Below are positions 22,817-31,396 of a DNA stretch of 47,888 nucleotides, in pieces. Position numbers and translations under genes: made by a program. The notes below the pieces were generated by a model, which did no database searches, was not told the DNA's origin, and saw only the letters and a program-made list of their open reading frames with translations. The stretch's first letter is position 1, and the number at the start of each line of letters is the position of its first letter. The DNA is taken from contig DYBL01000090.1 in assembly GCA_019418625.1 (NCBI GenBank), forward strand, positions 1-47,888, read 5' to 3'. The DNA is from Clostridiales bacterium. Its GTDB lineage: Bacteria; Bacillota; Clostridia; Oscillospirales; Oscillospiraceae.

Positions 22817-23847
22817 ACGCTCAACAGTCTGAACTCTTCGACCTGCTGGATGGCTTTGAAATGACCAAATCCCAGCATGACTGGCTGGAACGGCGATTTG
22901 AAAACATGACGGTAAAAGAAAGCCTTCTGTTCCGTGGGGCAATGCAGATCGAGCGCCCCCAAATGACTGCCGATGTGATGCTGATTGCCAATCAGCTGGA
23001 TCACTACGACCTGTTCTACGGTGCAGGAGACGATGCCCGACTTGGCAAATTTGTCATGGAGCAGATCCAGCGCCCCTCCTCTCAGGCGCGTGAGTTTCTT
23101 GACCCGGAGAAAGTGGGCGCAGCTTACCGCCAGAAGAGTGGCAACATTTTCTGCGACGGCCACTTCGTCCATGTCACTACCCTAATCAATCCGTTTCTGG
23201 ACGGTGACCCGACGCTGAACCCCGACAAAGGCGATTTTGCTATCCGGGTCAAGCTGGCAAGCCGCTCCCACATGGACGGCGTGTGGGTTGGATTCCCGGA
23301 CACCGGTGAATACATGGACGCTGCACACCCGGACGAACTTCTCCTGGCGCTGGACGCACTGGAGGTGGAGTCTTTGACCGAGTGTATCGCCGTGGATGTG
23401 GACTGCTGCCTCCCGCAGCTGGAGGACATTCTCTCCCAATATAGCTCTGCGGCGGAGCTTGTCCGTCATGCCATCGACTTTGGCTATGCCTGGGGAGAAC
23501 AGGGGCAAGGCGAACCCCGGTGGCTGGATAAATGGCAGGCTGTTATGGAGCTGGAGGACTGCCACCGCTTGGATTACGCCCTGGACCTGGCACAGAACCT
23601 CCACTGCTATCACTTCATGCCCCGTGACATGGAACTCACCGACTTCGGCAAAACGCTGGCGAAACAGGACGGCGTCTACCCCAAGGATGAACTGCTCGCC
23701 TCCTGCTTCGATGCGGAGAGCTATGCCAATCAGCGGATGAAGAACATGGGCTTGTCCGCCGCTGAGCATGGCTTTGTATCCTGGAACGGCACAGAGCTGG
23801 TCTATGAGTACAGTCAGCCGGATGTGGAGCCGACCATGTCCATGTGA
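22813..23847 (+). CDS. ArdA-like paralogue
   Basis: A 344-residue acidic protein distantly similar to the two ArdA-like proteins upstream: 'LIANQLDHYDLFYG', 'DVDCCLPQLEDILSQY', 'LDYALDLAQNLHCYHFMPRD' (cited in pieces LDYALDLAQN and LHCYHFMPRD), the last matching 'ISENLDDYLFEP' of the 21635 product. The region 'GDFAIRVKLASRSHMDGVWV' corresponds to a beta segment seen in its neighbours. GTG 22813 overlaps the previous stop as GTGA. It ends 'PTMSM' and is followed by a 150-base gap, so here the Met-ending tail is not explained by a downstream ribosome site. Confidence 0.65.
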   Translation: MNAQQSELFDLLDGFEMTKSQHDWLERRFENMTVKESLLFRGAMQIERPQMTADVMLIANQLDHYDLFYGAGDDARLGKFVMEQIQRPSSQAREFLDPEKVGAAYRQKSGNIFCDGHFVHVTTLINPFLDGDPTLNPDKGDFAIRVKLASRSHMDGVWVGFPDTGEYMDAAHPDELLLALDALEVESLTECIAVDVDCCLPQLEDILSQYSSAAELVRHAIDFGYAWGEQGQGEPRWLDKWQAVMELEDCHRLDYALDLAQNLHCYHFMPRDMELTDFGKTLAKQDGVYPKDELLASCFDAESYANQRMKNMGLSAAEHGFVSWNGTELVYEYSQPDVEPTMSM

Positions 23848-24001
23848 GAAGCCACCCCACAGACCAGTCGCCGCCGCAACGGAGGTGATGAAATAAAAAA
23901 TGAAATAGCCTGAACACCACAGGGGCCGTTACCCGAATCGGGACGAACGGCCCCTGATTTTTTGCGCTCTTTTCGGGTAACAGCCCCGGAAAGGAGCCCA
24001 C
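23848..24001. other. intergenic gap with terminator
   Basis: No gene is seen. The gap ends the first accessory operon. It contains one strong hairpin (see terminator) and the ribosome site of the next gene. Confidence 0.6.
23921..23963 (+). terminator. terminator at the end of the first accessory operon
   Basis: AGGGGCCGTT (23921-23930) pairs with AACGGCCCCT (23946-23955), with an inner CCCGA/TCGGG stem in the loop, and is followed by GATTTTTTG. Confidence 0.85.
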
Positions 24002-24346
24002 ATGACCACGACAACGGTTAACCCCATCGCCGAGTACCTGAAGATCTATCACAAGGGAGCGCAAAGCGTCATATCCAGCCGGGATCTGGAGGCGGCTTTC
24101 CATATCCGAGGCCCCGACCTGCGCCGGTTGATCAACAGCCTGCGTGGAGATGGCATCCCCATCTGCAGTTCTGATTCCGGCTATTACTACGCCGGTACTG
24201 AGGAAGAACTGCAGAGAACCATCCGACAGCTCCGGAGCCGGATCAAGAAGATCGCCCATGCGGAACGCGGTCTCACCAAGGCACTGGAGCAATCCACCGA
24301 CAGCGGACAGATATCCCTTCCGCTGGAGGGCGGTGATACCGCTTGA
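24002..24346 (+). CDS. small helix-turn-helix protein
   Basis: A 114-residue protein. Residues about 20-65 fit a winged helix: 'VISSRDLEAAFHIRGPDLRR' (cited as SSRDLEAAF and GPDLRRLINSL), 'GDGIPICSSDSGYYYAG' as the wing. A basic helix ('RQLRSRIKKIAHAERGL') follows. Such proteins sit just before adenine methylases in related phages and ICEs. It may regulate the methylase gene, whose TTG start overlaps its stop (TTGA). ATG 24002 has AAAGGAG upstream. Confidence 0.75.
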   Translation: MTTTTVNPIAEYLKIYHKGAQSVISSRDLEAAFHIRGPDLRRLINSLRGDGIPICSSDSGYYYAGTEEELQRTIRQLRSRIKKIAHAERGLTKALEQSTDSGQISLPLEGGDTA

Positions 24347-25329
24347 AAAGCTTCATCCCCTGGGTGGGCGGTAAAAGCAAGCTGCTGTGGCTGATCCGAA
24401 AGCTGTCTCCCTCGCGGTATTCCCGTTTTATTGATGTGTTCGGCGGCAGCGGCACAGTAACCCTGAGCCGCCCCATCCAGCCGGGATGTATAGAGGTCTA
24501 CAACGACTTCAACAGCGACCTGACCAACCTGTTCTGTTGTGTCAAAAACAGGACCATGGCGCTCCTGCTGGAGTTGGGGTTTCTGCCGCTGAATACACGC
24601 GACGATTTCAATGTGCTGTATAAGTTCTTCTCCAAAGAGGAATTCACCGATGACTATCTGAAAGAGGAGCTGGAGCTGACGGAGCGGTATCTGGAGCTTC
24701 CGGACGCTGAGACCATCCAGAGAATGATGCTGGAACGAGCGCCTCGCGGTGATGTACGGCGCGCTGCCGACTTTTTCAAGCTGATTCGATACAGCTTCAG
24801 CGGCGGCGCCAAGTCCTTTGCCGGAAAATCCTGCGATATCCGCCGTTTCTTCTATCTGATTTGGGAGTGCTCCCGCAGGCTGGCAAATGTCGTCATCGAA
24901 AACAAGGACTGCGTAGAAATCGTCCACCAGTACGACCGGCCAGACGCATTTCTTTATTTTGATCCGCCCTACTACGATGCAGAGGACTGTTATGCGGCGG
25001 TGTTTCCCAAGGAAGATCATCAGCGTCTCCACGACGCTCTGCTGGAGTGTAAGGGATATGTCATGGTGTCCTATAACTACTGCCCATTCATCGTGGAGCT
25101 GTACAAGGAGTTTTATATCTTCTACACCACTCGCCCCAACAGTATGTCTCAGAAGGCCGGAAGCGAATATGAGGAGATTGTCATCACCAACTACGACCCC
25201 CGCCGCCACGATTCCGCAAGGCATTGGCAGCTCAACCTTTTCAACCTGTCTGCCGCGGACGAGGAGGAAGGAAAATACACCCTGATCCACGAACCAACAA
25301 AAGAACTCAGACAGAAAACGGAGGAATGA
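24343..25329 (+). CDS. dam: DNA adenine methylase (Dam/D12 class)
   Basis: Transfers a methyl group from SAM to adenine N6 in DNA. It has the D12-class motifs: 'PWVGGKSKLLWLI' at the N-terminus (motif X), 'DVFGGSGTV' (motif I, SAM binding), the catalytic 'DPPYY' at residues 207-211 (motif IV) and a C-terminal 'EEIVITNYD'. The 328-residue length is usual. The start is TTG 24343, overlapping the stop of the HTH gene. No matching restriction gene is near, so it is an orphan methylase, suited to marking the element's DNA against restriction in a new host. The recognition site cannot be read from sequence alone. Confidence 0.9.
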   Translation: MKSFIPWVGGKSKLLWLIRKLSPSRYSRFIDVFGGSGTVTLSRPIQPGCIEVYNDFNSDLTNLFCCVKNRTMALLLELGFLPLNTRDDFNVLYKFFSKEEFTDDYLKEELELTERYLELPDAETIQRMMLERAPRGDVRRAADFFKLIRYSFSGGAKSFAGKSCDIRRFFYLIWECSRRLANVVIENKDCVEIVHQYDRPDAFLYFDPPYYDAEDCYAAVFPKEDHQRLHDALLECKGYVMVSYNYCPFIVELYKEFYIFYTTRPNSMSQKAGSEYEEIVITNYDPRRHDSARHWQLNLFNLSAADEEEGKYTLIHEPTKELRQKTEE

Positions 25330-25331
25330 AC

Positions 25332-25775
25332 ATGACATTTATCAAGTACACCAACGACGGCAAGGCCGTCATCCAGCCCGCCGCCCTGACCTTAAGCGGC
25401 CTGGACAGAGAGGAAACGCTGGAGATGCACACCTTGGAAAACGCCATTGTCCTGCTCAAGCCTGATATAGAGCCTGTGGAGAAAGCCGCCGCCATGATGA
25501 CGGTGATGCGGCTGGCCCACAGTCTGTGGGAGGATATGCTGGCCGACTGGGATAACCAGGAGGACGATGAGGATATGTGCGACGGCTGCCATGGCTGCGA
25601 TGAAGACATGCTCCCCATTCCCGCCGAGGCCTTTGAGGATGCCGATATCCTGTACGACAACCTCCGTGTGATCAGCGTGGACGGCGCTGTCCTGGTGGTA
25701 TCCGATGACCGCAAGACCGCATGGAGCGAGTCGTTGACCAAAGCGATCCTTGAAAGCGAGAAAGCCAATGACTAA
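25332..25775 (+). CDS. AbrB/SpoVT-like small protein with acidic CxxC segment
   Basis: A 147-residue protein. The first ~45 residues ('GKAVIQPAALTLSGL', 'ETLEMHTLENAIVLLKPD') resemble the swapped-hairpin fold of AbrB/MazE DNA-binding proteins. Near residue 80 there is an acidic stretch followed by 'CDGCHGCDED', a possible metal site. ATG 25332 is preferred over the one at 25326 because GGAGG lies 7 bases before it but only 1 before the other. It follows the adenine methylase by 2 bases. The function is unknown; it could be the antitoxin-like or regulatory partner of a neighbour. Confidence 0.65.
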   Translation: MTFIKYTNDGKAVIQPAALTLSGLDREETLEMHTLENAIVLLKPDIEPVEKAAAMMTVMRLAHSLWEDMLADWDNQEDDEDMCDGCHGCDEDMLPIPAEAFEDADILYDNLRVISVDGAVLVVSDDRKTAWSESLTKAILESEKAND

Positions 25776-26493
25776 GGATCACGCCTACCTCTACCTCAGT
25801 TCTTTCTCCGAGGCCAAACGGCAAAACGAGGTGGCGCTCTGGCGGGCAAGCCACTTGGAGAACATTGCTTGCAAGCAGGCCATCGAGGAGTCCATCCGCC
25901 GGGGCTTTGATGGGATGCACCTGGACCGTGACTGCGCCAGAAGCGTCATCGACAAGTTTGGATTCAAGCGTGTGGGGTGGGTGTTGTCCGCCACACTTCA
26001 GCAAAAGCAGTATGATGGACGATTCAGCCCTCAAAACAAAACATGGGCCGCATCCACCTTCATTCCTCCCAGCGACCGCAATTACGAGTTTGCGGTGGAG
26101 AGTCACCCCGCTGTGCTGGACGGCTTCGTCAACGCCTTCCGGGAAGCGCAGGCAGAGCTGAAGCTGTTCAACGGCTCCCACTGCGACGATATGACCGGAC
26201 AAGAGCTGGAAGGCAAGGTGCTGGTCATGAGTCCGTTCACGCTGAAGGAGTCCTACTGGGCGCCGGAAAATCAGCTCTGGCTGGCCACCGGCGGCTTTGG
26301 CTGCGTACCCACTGCCGCAGGCAGAGCGGTATACGCCACCTGCCTTGGCGATGGAGAGCAGACACGCTGGAATCGCAGCGACTTCATCGGCATTCTCCGG
26401 GAGGAACATCTCCCCGACTGGGCCAGAGAGCGTCTGGAGCAGCTCCGGCAGGAAGCTCCCGCCGCTCCCGAAATGAGTCATCCATCCATGTAA
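25768..26493 (+). CDS. DUF3849 domain-containing protein
   Basis: A 241-residue protein matching DUF3849, a family of mobile elements of gut Firmicutes: 'ACKQAIEESIRRGFDGMHLD', 'VIDKFGFKRVGWVLSATLQQ', 'KQYDGRFSPQNKTWA'. A second part holds 'QLWLATGGFGCVPTAAGRAV' and 'TRWNRSDFIGILREEHLPDW', also usual in these proteins. The role is unknown. ATG 25768 overlaps the end of the previous gene by 8 bases. The C-terminus is 'PEMSHPSM'; the next gene has its own AAAGGAG after the stop, so this Met-ending tail is not needed as a ribosome site. Confidence 0.8.
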   Translation: MTKDHAYLYLSSFSEAKRQNEVALWRASHLENIACKQAIEESIRRGFDGMHLDRDCARSVIDKFGFKRVGWVLSATLQQKQYDGRFSPQNKTWAASTFIPPSDRNYEFAVESHPAVLDGFVNAFREAQAELKLFNGSHCDDMTGQELEGKVLVMSPFTLKESYWAPENQLWLATGGFGCVPTAAGRAVYATCLGDGEQTRWNRSDFIGILREEHLPDWARERLEQLRQEAPAAPEMSHPSM

Positions 26494-26511
26494 AGAAAGG
26501 AGATCCGTCAC

Positions 26512-26871
26512 ATGGCAACACCGAAGAAAAAGCAGCAGGAAATCCCCACGCCCCAGGTGGAAGCACGAATCGACCGCCTGGTGGATGGGGATTTCAAGAC
26601 CAAAGCCTATGCCAGTGCCACCATCGGCGGCGCCTTTGCCGTCCACGGCATCCGGGTCATTGAGTCCGACAAGGGGCGCTTCATCTCCATGCCCCAGGAG
26701 TCCTACAAGAAGAATGGCGAAACCAAATACAACGACACCTTCCACGCCATCACCGCCGAGGCCCGGACCGCACTGGTGGAGGCAGTCAACGACGCTTACG
26801 AGCAGAAGCTCCAGGAGCAGCAGGAGCAGAAAAGCGACGCTCCTGAGCAGGCCATGAGCCAGCAGATGTAA
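26512..26871 (+). CDS. SpoVG-like protein
   Basis: A 119-residue protein of the SpoVG family, small DNA- or RNA-binding regulators. The core reads 'AYASATIGGAFAVHGIRVIE', then 'KGRFISMPQESYKKNGETKY' and 'FHAITAEARTALVEAVNDAY', matching the SpoVG strand order and its 'F.A.P' region. Chromosomal SpoVG controls cell division and sporulation genes; element-borne copies are common and may tune host gene expression. ATG 26512 has AAAGGAG upstream. The C-terminus is Gln-rich and ends 'EQAMSQQM'. Confidence 0.82.
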   Translation: MATPKKKQQEIPTPQVEARIDRLVDGDFKTKAYASATIGGAFAVHGIRVIESDKGRFISMPQESYKKNGETKYNDTFHAITAEARTALVEAVNDAYEQKLQEQQEQKSDAPEQAMSQQM

Positions 26872-26885
26872 CCCGGCTGTCCGGA

Positions 26886-26903
26886 AGGAGGTGATGCACC
26901 CTG
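26886..26903 (+). promoter_or_regulatory. ribosome site deciding a CTG start
   Basis: AGGAGGTGATGCACC-CTG: an extended site complementary to the 16S 3' end, with 9 bases between GGAGG and CTG 26901. No ATG, GTG or TTG in the right frame lies at a usable distance. Confidence 0.55.
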
Positions 26904-27458
26904 ATTCGTTTCACAGTAGACAACCAAAACCGCCTGATCTTCTATGGCAATATGGTGGGCTATGTAAAAGACAGCACCGCCGTTGTGGACGAAATGTTCC
27001 AGACCGATGAGCTGTCCCGTTATCTGGCCAGAATGAACCTGGCTCCCCAGTGGGAGGAGGGCGTATTTGACCGCCTGACTGCCGGTGAGGTACCCGGTGA
27101 GGAGCTGGGCCAGCCGCAGAAAGGCTGCCGCATCTGGCAGCTCCGAAAAGATGTGGATGTCACCATGCGTTTCATCGGATATGAGGATCTGGTCAAAAAG
27201 TTCGGAGAACCGGACGCAGACAACTACACGCAGGTATTCGATGGCGATCTGGGAACCAATGATCTGGAGCGGATCTATGCCATCTGCAGGGATAGTCCTC
27301 CTCCCGGATACCAGGGATACCGAATGGCGCTGTCCGATGTGGTGGAGCTGTACGACGCTTCCGGCAGCGAGTTTTATTACTGCGACCGGGTGGGCTTCCG
27401 CCCCATCCAGTTCAACCAAAGTCAGGAGCAGACAGAATGTATCGAAATGACCATGTAG
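26901..27458 (+). CDS. YodL domain-containing protein, probable CTG start
   Basis: A protein of about 185 residues. The C-terminal half matches the YodL domain of mobile elements: 'DLERIYAICRDSPPPGYQGY', 'RMALSDVVELYD', 'YYCDRVGFRPIQF'. The N-terminus is best read as (M)IRFTVDNQNRLIFYGNMVGY from CTG 26901; the first in-frame ATG (26952) would cut off 17 residues that continue the protein's pattern and has no ribosome site. It ends 'QTECIEMTM', directly before a terminator, so here too the Met-ending tail stands without a downstream gene. Confidence 0.75.
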   Translation: MIRFTVDNQNRLIFYGNMVGYVKDSTAVVDEMFQTDELSRYLARMNLAPQWEEGVFDRLTAGEVPGEELGQPQKGCRIWQLRKDVDVTMRFIGYEDLVKKFGEPDADNYTQVFDGDLGTNDLERIYAICRDSPPPGYQGYRMALSDVVELYDASGSEFYYCDRVGFRPIQFNQSQEQTECIEMTM

Positions 27459-27459
27459 G

Positions 27460-27490
27460 CCGGACGATGGGCAATCGTCCGGCTTTTGCT
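27460..27490 (+). terminator. terminator at the end of the accessory block
   Basis: GCCGGACGAT and ATCGTCCGGC form a perfect 10-bp stem with a short loop, followed by TTTTGCTTT. It separates the accessory genes from the pilus operon; the following ~110 bases hold no gene and should contain the pilus operon promoter, which I could not place. Confidence 0.8.
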
Positions 27491-27603
27491 TTGCCAGGGC
27501 GAGGTCGCAGCCCTCCCGCATTAGGAAGCCTGAGACCGAACCTGCATCATCAAATCATCCACTAACATTCAAAATCCATTTACTTATAGGAGGAATTTAT
27601 TTT

Positions 27604-27858
27604 ATGAAGAAGCTGTTTAAGAACATCGCCAACACCGCCAAGACTACCGCCGCCAACTGCAAGTCTTCCATCGCCGCTTTCCACAGCCGTGCTGTCAGCA
27701 ACAACGCCGGCGAGGGCTACATCGATACCGCTGTCAAGGTGCTGATCGCCGTCGTTCTGGGCGCCCTGGTGCTGGCCGGTCTGTATGCTGTGCTGAACGA
27801 CACCGTCATGCCCACCGTCACCCAGCGGATTCAGGAGATGTTCAACTACGCAGGCTGA
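27604..27858 (+). CDS. Flp/Tad-type major pilin (DUF6133-like)
   Basis: An 84-residue prepilin. A basic leader of about 36 residues ends in 'SNNAG', followed by 'EGYID' and a long hydrophobic helix ('TAVKVLIAVVLGALVLAGLY'). The G-EGYID junction is the likely cleavage site of the A24 peptidase encoded next, and it is repeated in the proteins at 33211 and 33690. It is the first gene of the pilus operon, with GGAGG upstream and a coding sequence that uses frequent codons, which fits high expression. Proteins of this kind are annotated as DUF6133 in clostridial elements. Confidence 0.8.
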   Translation: MKKLFKNIANTAKTTAANCKSSIAAFHSRAVSNNAGEGYIDTAVKVLIAVVLGALVLAGLYAVLNDTVMPTVTQRIQEMFNYAG

Positions 27859-28262
27859 TGCTCTGGGTACAGGCACTGGTCTTCTGCGGCGGGCTTGTTT
27901 ATGCTGCCGTGGACGACCTGAGAACCAGAAAGGTCCATGATATCGTCTGCATCGCAATCGCTTTGGCGGGGCTAATCACCATCAGCCCCGCCTCCCTTTT
28001 GGGGGCACTGCTGGCAATGGCCCCATTCTACCTCTGTGCAGGTCTCGGCCTGATGGGGGGCGGCGATTGGCGGTTAGCCGCCGCCGTAGGATTTGTTCTG
28101 GGAGTTGACCGGGTAATTACAGGCTTGTGTTTTATGGCTGCTGCGCTCCTTTTCACTTCCTTTGCCATGCGGGTGATTCCAGCACTGCGGGAGGGCGCAT
28201 CGGCAAAACAGCCGCTGGTTCCGTATTTCGCGGTGGCTTTCATCCCCGCATATTTCTTATAA
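27858..28262 (+). CDS. A24 family prepilin peptidase (TadV/CpaA-like)
   Basis: A 134-residue multi-pass membrane aspartyl protease that removes the leader of Flp-type prepilins. Both catalytic aspartates are visible: 'AAVDDLRTRKVHDIV' after the first helix and the GxGD motif in 'GLMGGGDWRLAAAVGF'. At this length it has only the peptidase half and lacks the N-methylation domain of PilD, as expected for Tad systems. It overlaps the pilin stop by one base (TGATG). Confidence 0.88.
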   Translation: MLWVQALVFCGGLVYAAVDDLRTRKVHDIVCIAIALAGLITISPASLLGALLAMAPFYLCAGLGLMGGGDWRLAAAVGFVLGVDRVITGLCFMAAALLFTSFAMRVIPALREGASAKQPLVPYFAVAFIPAYFL

Positions 28263-28272
28263 GGAGGCTCGT

Positions 28273-29097
28273 ATGAAAATTTTCCGTAACCGCACCGTGG
28301 TCGGTGTGCTGTGTATCCTTCTGGCGCTCCTCATCTGCTTTGGAGTAACGCCCCTGTTCAGCCGCAGCGCCAGTGAGAAGGCTGAGATCATCCGCGTCAC
28401 CGCCGATATCAAGGAGGGCGATGAGATCACTGCTGAGATGGTGCAGACTGTGGAGGTGGGCGCCTATAACCTGCCTTCCGGCATTATGACAGACAAGGAT
28501 GACGTCATTGGCAAGTACGCCACTGCCGACCTGAAGGTGGGCGACTACATTCTGGACAGCAAGCTCTCTTATGAGCCCGCAGCCGAGAATGCCTATCTGT
28601 ATAATCTGGACGGCACCAAACAGGCTATCTCGGTCACCATCAAGAGCTTTGCCACCGGCCTTTCCGGCAAGCTGGAAAGTGGCGACATCGTCTCCGTCCT
28701 TGTGGCCGACTACAAGGGTATGGGCGAAACTGTGATCCCGCCCGAGCTGCAGTATGTTGAGGTCATCTCCGTTACCGCTTCCTCCGGCTACGATGCCAAC
28801 ACCGGCGAGGCTGTTGAGGATGAAAAGGAGCTTCCCTCTACCGTTACGCTCCTGGTGACCACCGAGCAGGCAAAGGTACTGGCCGGACTGGAACAGGAAA
28901 GCGAACTGCATCTGGCTCTGGTCTACCGTGGCGCACCTGAGAATGCGGATGAATTTATTGCGGCGCAGGACGCTCTGATCGAGGAACTGTACGCCGAGCC
29001 GGAGGCCGAGGAGGGCGCTGAAAATGCGGAAAGCGCTGAAACCGTGGAAAGCGAGGGCGCTGATCCTGCTGCAGAGAGCGAGGCGGCTGGAGAATGA
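28273..29097 (+). CDS. cpaB: Flp pilus assembly protein CpaB-like (SAF domain)
   Basis: A 274-residue protein with an N-terminal membrane anchor ('VVGVLCILLALLICFGVTPL') and a SAF domain ('VTADIKEGDEITAEMV' and 'LKVGDYILDSKL'), followed by the RcpC/CpaB domain ('KSGDIVSVLV'-like 'KLESGDIVSVLVADYKG'). The last ~40 residues are Glu/Ala-rich. In Gram-negative bacteria CpaB works with the secretin; here there is no secretin, so it probably acts at the wall side of the membrane. The ATG lies behind AAGGAGG. It overlaps the next gene (ATGA). Confidence 0.85.
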   Translation: MKIFRNRTVVGVLCILLALLICFGVTPLFSRSASEKAEIIRVTADIKEGDEITAEMVQTVEVGAYNLPSGIMTDKDDVIGKYATADLKVGDYILDSKLSYEPAAENAYLYNLDGTKQAISVTIKSFATGLSGKLESGDIVSVLVADYKGMGETVIPPELQYVEVISVTASSGYDANTGEAVEDEKELPSTVTLLVTTEQAKVLAGLEQESELHLALVYRGAPENADEFIAAQDALIEELYAEPEAEEGAENAESAETVESEGADPAAESEAAGE

Positions 29098-29900
29098 ATT
29101 TCATCAAAGGAAGCCTGTTTCGTCGAAACACTGAACCGGAGGAATTGGAACCTGTTGTGGAGTCCGGTGGCGGCGTTCTCGCCGTGTGGGGAAGCCCCGG
29201 CTGCGGCAAAACCGTAACCGCGGTGAAGATCGCAAAGCATCTGGCGTCCCAGAAGAAAAATGTGGCACTGCTACTCTGTGACATGACTGCCCCCATGATG
29301 CCCTGCATCTGCCCGCCCTCTGAGCTGGAGTGTGACAAATCCCTGGGCAGTATCTTTGCGGCCCGGCGTATCTCCGTCAACCTTATCAAGCACAACCTGA
29401 CCACCCACAAAAAGATATCCTATCTGACCATGCTGGGGCTGAGAAAGGGCGAGAATGAGTACACCTATGCGGCTTGTACCAAACAACAGGCCGAGGAACT
29501 CATCTGCGGTCTGCGTGAGATCGCTCCCTATGTGGTCATCGACTGCTCCAGCTATATCGCCAATGACATCCTCTCCGCCGTGGCGCTCATGGAGGCCGAC
29601 AGCGTCCTACGGCTGGCCAACTGCGACCTGAAATCCATCGGCTACCTGTCCAGCCAGCTCCCGCTCCTCCGGGAACTGCACTGGGACGAGGACAAGCAGT
29701 ATAAAGCCGCGTCCAATATTAAGCCCCTGCAGGCTGCCGACCGCATCGGTCAGGTGCTGGGCAGCGTTGCTTTCAAGCTGCCGTACTCTCAGGAACTGGA
29801 GGAGCAGTATCTGGAGGGGACGCTTCTGAATGACCTGTCCATGAAGGACAGCAAGGCGTTTCGCCGGGAGATTGAGAAAATCTGTAAGGAGGTGTTCTGA
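29094..29900 (+). CDS. TadZ/CpaE-like MinD-family ATPase
   Basis: A 268-residue ATPase of the ParA/MinD superfamily placed where TadZ belongs. The Walker A motif is 'GSPGCGKT' at residues 33-40, of the plain GxxGxGKT kind rather than the deviant KGGxGKT of MinD. The Walker B-like strand is 'YVVIDCSSYIANDIL'. A receiver-like domain, common in CpaE, is missing. TadZ sets the cellular location of the pilus apparatus. Genes on both sides overlap it by 1-4 bases. Confidence 0.82.
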   Translation: MNFIKGSLFRRNTEPEELEPVVESGGGVLAVWGSPGCGKTVTAVKIAKHLASQKKNVALLLCDMTAPMMPCICPPSELECDKSLGSIFAARRISVNLIKHNLTTHKKISYLTMLGLRKGENEYTYAACTKQQAEELICGLREIAPYVVIDCSSYIANDILSAVALMEADSVLRLANCDLKSIGYLSSQLPLLRELHWDEDKQYKAASNIKPLQAADRIGQVLGSVAFKLPYSQELEEQYLEGTLLNDLSMKDSKAFRREIEKICKEVF

Positions 29901-31396
29901 TGCTTGGCGACAGAAGAAACCACTCGTTATTCGCCCCCGCCGCGGCCACCTCCGTACCGGAGTCAAAGCCGGAACAGGCCGAGGTGCATGACATCGCCTT
30001 TGAGGAGGATACCGGCCGGTCCATCTTTGCGGAAAGCAAAGTGGCGCCCAAGGCAAGCGACCTCTTCTTCGCTCCCCTGGACAAAGGGATGCCTTTTGCA
30101 GAGGTACTCAGTCAGGTGCAGTCCTACCTCTCGGGTACCTATGCCACTCTGATTACCGACAGCGGCGATGAGGCCAAGGAGCAGATGAAGCGCCGCATTG
30201 CCCGATACCTGCAGGACAACCGTATGGCTGTGGATGGCATGACTCAGGGCGAGCTGGTCGATGCCCTGTATACGGAAATGGCCGAGTACGGCTTCCTCAC
30301 CAAGTACATCTTTGCAGACGGCATCGAGGAGATCGACATCAATTCCTGGCGTGACATCGAGATTCAATATTCCGATGGCCGCACCGTCAAGCTGGATGAA
30401 CACTTTGACTCGCCGGACCATGCAGCCAATGTCATCCGCCGTATGCTGCAGAACTCCGGCAAGGTGCTGGACAACGCCAGTCCCATCATTACCTCCCGTC
30501 TGGCCAAGAACATCCGTGTTTCGGTCATCAAGACCCCGGTGCTGGACGAGGATGCAGGTGTTGCGGCCTCCATCCGAATCGTCAATCCCAAGAATCTGAC
30601 CAAGGAGGACTTTGTGGGCAGCGGAACTGCTACGGAGGAAATGCTGGACTTTCTGTCCGCCTGCCTGCGCTATGGCGTGTCCATCTGTGTGGCTGGCGCC
30701 ACCAGCTCCGGCAAAACCACCGTGGCTGGCTGGCTTCTGTCCACTATCCCTGACCGCAAGCGAATCTTCACCATCGAGGACGGCTCCCGTGAGCTTCAGC
30801 TCATTCGGGAGCAGAACGGCAAGGTGGTCAACTCCGTCGTTCACACCCAGACCCGTGACAGCGAGAATGAGCGCCAGCGCATCGACCAGATCGCACTGCT
30901 GGACATTGCCCTTCGTTTCAACCCCGACATCATCGCGGTTGGTGAGATGCGCGGCCCGGAGGCCAATGCTGCCCAGGAAGCCGCCCGAGTCGGTGTGGCC
31001 GTTCTTACCACCATCCACTCCAGCTCCAGTGAGGGTACCTATCGGCGCATGGTGTCCCTGTGCAAGCGGGCCGTGGACACCCCCGACGATACACTCATGG
31101 GCTATGTCACCGAGGCTTATCCCATCGTGGTTTATTGCCGCCAGCTGGAGAACAAACAGCGCCGTATCACCAATATCTCCGAGTGCGAGATCCTGCCGGA
31201 CGGAAGCCGCAGGCTCCATAAGCTCTATGAGTACAACATCACGGAAAACCGTCTGGAAGGCGACCGTTTTATCATCGAGGGACATCACCAGAAGTGCGAG
31301 GAGCTGTCGGAAAGCCTGCAGCGCCGCTTCATCGAAAACGGTATGTCTCGCAGTGAGCTGGAGCAGTTTATCCAGAGAAAGGAGGCATCTGCGTGA
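29900..31396 (+). CDS. tadA: TadA/CpaF-type pilus assembly ATPase
   Basis: A 498-residue secretion ATPase of the T2SS/T4P/T4SS (VirB11-like) superfamily that powers pilus assembly. Walker A is 'GATSSGKTT' at residues 266-274, the Asp box is 'IFTIEDGSREL', Walker B is in 'PDIIAVGEMRGPEA' and the His box is 'TTIHSSSSEGTYRRM'. The N-terminal ~80 residues are a variable acidic leader; the 'ADGIEEIDINSWRDI' segment begins the conserved N-domain. It overlaps TadB by 4 bases. In this ICE it might serve the pilus, the conjugation machine or both. Confidence 0.94.
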   Translation: MLGDRRNHSLFAPAAATSVPESKPEQAEVHDIAFEEDTGRSIFAESKVAPKASDLFFAPLDKGMPFAEVLSQVQSYLSGTYATLITDSGDEAKEQMKRRIARYLQDNRMAVDGMTQGELVDALYTEMAEYGFLTKYIFADGIEEIDINSWRDIEIQYSDGRTVKLDEHFDSPDHAANVIRRMLQNSGKVLDNASPIITSRLAKNIRVSVIKTPVLDEDAGVAASIRIVNPKNLTKEDFVGSGTATEEMLDFLSACLRYGVSICVAGATSSGKTTVAGWLLSTIPDRKRIFTIEDGSRELQLIREQNGKVVNSVVHTQTRDSENERQRIDQIALLDIALRFNPDIIAVGEMRGPEANAAQEAARVGVAVLTTIHSSSSEGTYRRMVSLCKRAVDTPDDTLMGYVTEAYPIVVYCRQLENKQRRITNISECEILPDGSRRLHKLYEYNITENRLEGDRFIIEGHHQKCEELSESLQRRFIENGMSRSELEQFIQRKEASA

